DNA from: Bacteroidales bacterium
GTDB taxonomy: Bacteria > Bacteroidota > Bacteroidia > Bacteroidales > UBA932
Assembly (NCBI GenBank): GCA_017615135.1
Contig: JAGAAU010000116.1
Coordinates: forward strand, 1-11,342
Length of the DNA: 11,342 nt
Direction: 5' to 3'
Shown in pieces: positions 9,979-11,342 of the stretch. Position 1 is the first letter of the stretch. Each line of letters begins with the position of its first letter. Position numbers and translations under genes: made by a program. The notes below the pieces were generated by a model. That model was given only the letters and a program-made list of their open reading frames with translations, was not told the origin of the DNA and made no database searches.

Positions 9979-10059
9979 TCAAAAAAGCCCGATTTTGCGT
10001 AAAACAATGTACCCAGGGTACACCATTTTCATCAAAAACAAGGCTTTTTGACAATTTTT
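9979..10059. terminator. Candidate bidirectional terminator for atpG and the opposing gene
   Basis: TCAAAAAAGCC (9979-9989) can pair with GGCTTTTTGA (10042-10051), with one bulged A, giving an A-flanked and T-flanked stem usable in both directions; ACAATTTTT follows on the plus side. A competing small hairpin pairs TCAAAAA (10032-10038) with TTTTTGA (10045-10051). The GC core is only 3 bp and the outer loop is 52 nt, so this is not a textbook intrinsic terminator. Its place between two convergent genes is the main support. Confidence 0.35.
10008..10022. repeat. Perfect 7-bp-arm palindrome TGTACCC-A-GGGTACA
   Basis: This is the symmetric core of the larger inverted repeat, with 7-bp arms around a single central A. 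Such a compact dyad could be a protein-binding site or the tip of a cruciform. Its one-base spacer makes it a poor RNA hairpin loop on its own, so in RNA the inner pairs would open. Confidence 0.75.
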
Positions 10060-10084
10060 GTGACCCTGGGCTCCGGAAGCAGCG

Positions 10085-11342
10085 TTATTCGAATTCCGTG
10101 GTGGTGGTTTCGCCAACGGGAACGATGCGGCTGTTGTCTACGTAGTAGTCGCCATAGTTGTCAGACTGGAGTACAGCCTGATTCCCGAAGGGTTTCTGAA
10201 TATACACCAGAATGCTCAAGTTGTTCTTGTCATAAGTAGTAGGCACGGTTACATTATAATTGAACTGCGTGTTGCTATTGGCGGAGGTAACATCGAAGAG
10301 GGTTCCGGAGATTGGTGACAGAGACATCCTTGCAGTGTTGTTGTGCACATAATCGTTGTGGGTGGTGTTCTCGTCGTAATCCGTCTGCGGACTTACGATG
10401 CCGTTCTCGAGCAACAGGGCTGTTATCTTATAAGTTCCGGCTTCAAGGGCGAATACATTTACGTCCACGCTGAGAGTTTGTCCGGAGAGGCTTGAACTGA
10501 TGCCGACGGAAGTAGTTGTAGGGTAATTGTCCTCAGTCTCCTGAATGGCCTGTTTAATAAGGGATACAGTGTAAGAGATATTGTAATTTTTAATCAATGC
10601 CCTTCCGTCTACAATACCGGTAGGATAGCCGCCAATCGAATATTGCGACATAAGGGTAGGAGTGCCGCTGAAAGGAAGGTTGCTGGATGTAGCATGGAAA
10701 TTGACAATATTGAACTTATCTCCAAGGTCGGAATGTACCTGGGCGAAAGATTTGTTCATTCGGGGGCAATAGCCGCACCAGGTCGCGGTGAAGCGCATGC
10801 CGAGCGAATGGTGTTTGAGGCGCTGGACAGAGGATCCATCTGCCTGGGTGACCATTACCGGGTAGCAGTTTTCGTCGCTGCATATTGTAATAACGCCCAC
10901 CCTCTCGCTTCCGGTGTTGGGTTCCACATGGAAAAAATAACTGCATCCGAATTTGGGGTCTCCGGAGCTGCCTGTAACGGAAATCCAGTCGCAGGAGCTG
11001 GCGTCTACATGGGGTGTGCCAAAATAGGTTACGTCAATCGAGAATGATCCGCCAAGGGCTCCGATATTAATTTCCGAAGGACTGAAAGTCAGCTGGGGGG
11101 TAACCCATTCGCCTTCCGTATCGGCATTTGGCAGATAGCGGAACATTGCGCGCGACATGGCTACGGACGTGTTTACGTTGCGGGTGAATATTTTCCCGTC
11201 TTCGCGTTCAAAGAGGAGCGTAAAGCCCTTGCTCATGGTTGTAGGCAGGGTTATGAAATAGTAGTCCTCGCCAGGGATAAAGCTGCCTCCGTTTTCGGGA
11301 GCCAGTTCGATATAATCGTATCCTTCATCGATAGCGCCAACA
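10085..11342 (-). CDS. Surface protein with BACON and thioredoxin/Omp28-like domains, 5'-truncated
   Basis: The frame is open to the right edge, so the Met at 11236 is internal; 35 further residues are readable before it. Residues from the edge to about 40 past that Met (DYYFITLPTT, KGFTLLFEREDG) resemble the N-terminal fold of fimbrillin-like Bacteroidales surface proteins. Counting from the Met at 11236, residues about 48-133 look like a BACON domain (LTFSPSEINIGALGGSFSI, CDWISV, ERVGVITI, VMVTQADG). A thioredoxin-fold domain follows, with ATWCGYCPRM (redox-type CGYC at 154-157) and the cis-proline loop IGGYPTGIVDG, then a beta-rich C-terminal region as in Omp28-type proteins. Export as a lipoprotein is likely, but the signal peptide lies outside the window. 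A role in redox or adhesion is not settled by the sequence. The TAA stop faces atpG across the palindromic gap. Confidence 0.75.
   Translation of the reverse strand, partial: VGAIDEGYDYIELAPENGGSFIPGEDYYFITLPTTMSKGFTLLFEREDGKIFTRNVNTSVAMSRAMFRYLPNADTEGEWVTPQLTFSPSEINIGALGGSFSIDVTYFGTPHVDASSCDWISVTGSSGDPKFGCSYFFHVEPNTGSERVGVITICSDENCYPVMVTQADGSSVQRLKHHSLGMRFTATWCGYCPRMNKSFAQVHSDLGDKFNIVNFHATSSNLPFSGTPTLMSQYSIGGYPTGIVDGRALIKNYNISYTVSLIKQAIQETEDNYPTTTSVGISSSLSGQTLSVDVNVFALEAGTYKITALLLENGIVSPQTDYDENTTHNDYVHNNTARMSLSPISGTLFDVTSANSNTQFNYNVTVPTTYDKNNLSILVYIQKPFGNQAVLQSDNYGDYYVDNSRIVPVGETTTTEFE

Larger units (their letters stand above)
9961..10070. repeat. Long imperfect palindrome in the convergent gap after atpG
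   Basis: The 154-bp gap between atpG and the minus-strand gene contains two arms that are inverted copies of each other about position 10015. Read outward, the left arm (minus strand) begins TACATTGTTTTACGCAAAAT and the right arm (plus strand) TACACCATTTTCATCAAAAA. Both then reach GGCTTTTT and GA, and end near a TACC or GACCC block. AAAAAGCC at 9982-9989 pairs with GGCTTTTT at 10042-10049; CCCAGGGT at 10012-10019 pairs either within the centre or with ACCCTGGG at 10063-10070. Direct repeats of ATTTTGCnnAAAA start at 9972 and 9992, with a related copy at 10025. It could be a bidirectional terminator, a folded dispersed element (REP- or MITE-like) or both. The pairing is seen directly; the function is inference. 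Confidence 0.65.

Noticed and set aside
9931..10084. A small protein or RNA gene in the gap after atpG
   Set aside because: No frame with a plausible start and composition was seen; the content is dominated by inverted repeats, and I could not match it to a known RNA family.

Overview
The window looks like ordinary chromosome from a member of the Bacteroidota, most likely order Bacteroidales. The support is threefold: the F1Fo-ATPase gene order atpD-C-B-E-F-H-A-G, the Bacteroidota-type details of those subunits (an insertion in beta, an epsilon subunit without its C-terminal helices, a subunit a with a signal peptide and a periplasmic N-terminal domain), and a surface protein with BACON and thioredoxin/Omp28-like domains. 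Base composition is fairly GC-rich for the order, which would suit an Alistipes-like or related gut lineage. That last step is inference, and I cannot name the genus.

Layout. At the left edge is the 3' part of a Wzx/MATE-type polysaccharide flippase gene (+), which overlaps the start of queH (+, epoxyqueuosine reductase of tRNA modification) by 4 bp. queH runs convergently 64 bp into the end of a secreted sialate O-acetylesterase-family gene (-). A 76-bp AT-rich gap then holds divergent promoters for the esterase and for the ATP synthase operon. From 3451 to 9930 lie eight tightly packed + strand genes encoding all eight F1Fo subunits: beta, epsilon, a, c, b, delta, alpha and gamma. Neighbours overlap or sit 3 to 11 bp apart, as in a translationally coupled operon. 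Residues in c and a point to proton rather than sodium coupling.

After atpG comes a 154-bp convergent gap dominated by a roughly 110-bp imperfect palindrome centred near 10015. It may be a bidirectional terminator or a dispersed palindromic repeat. On its far side, on the - strand and running off the right edge, is a multidomain surface protein: a probable fimbrillin-like segment, a BACON domain, then a CGYC thioredoxin/Omp28-like domain.

I found no tRNA, rRNA, CRISPR array, insertion sequence or phage gene, and no convincing new multi-gene system. The item most worth a second look is the palindromic element after atpG, followed by the queH/esterase overlap and the unusual domain fusion at the right edge.
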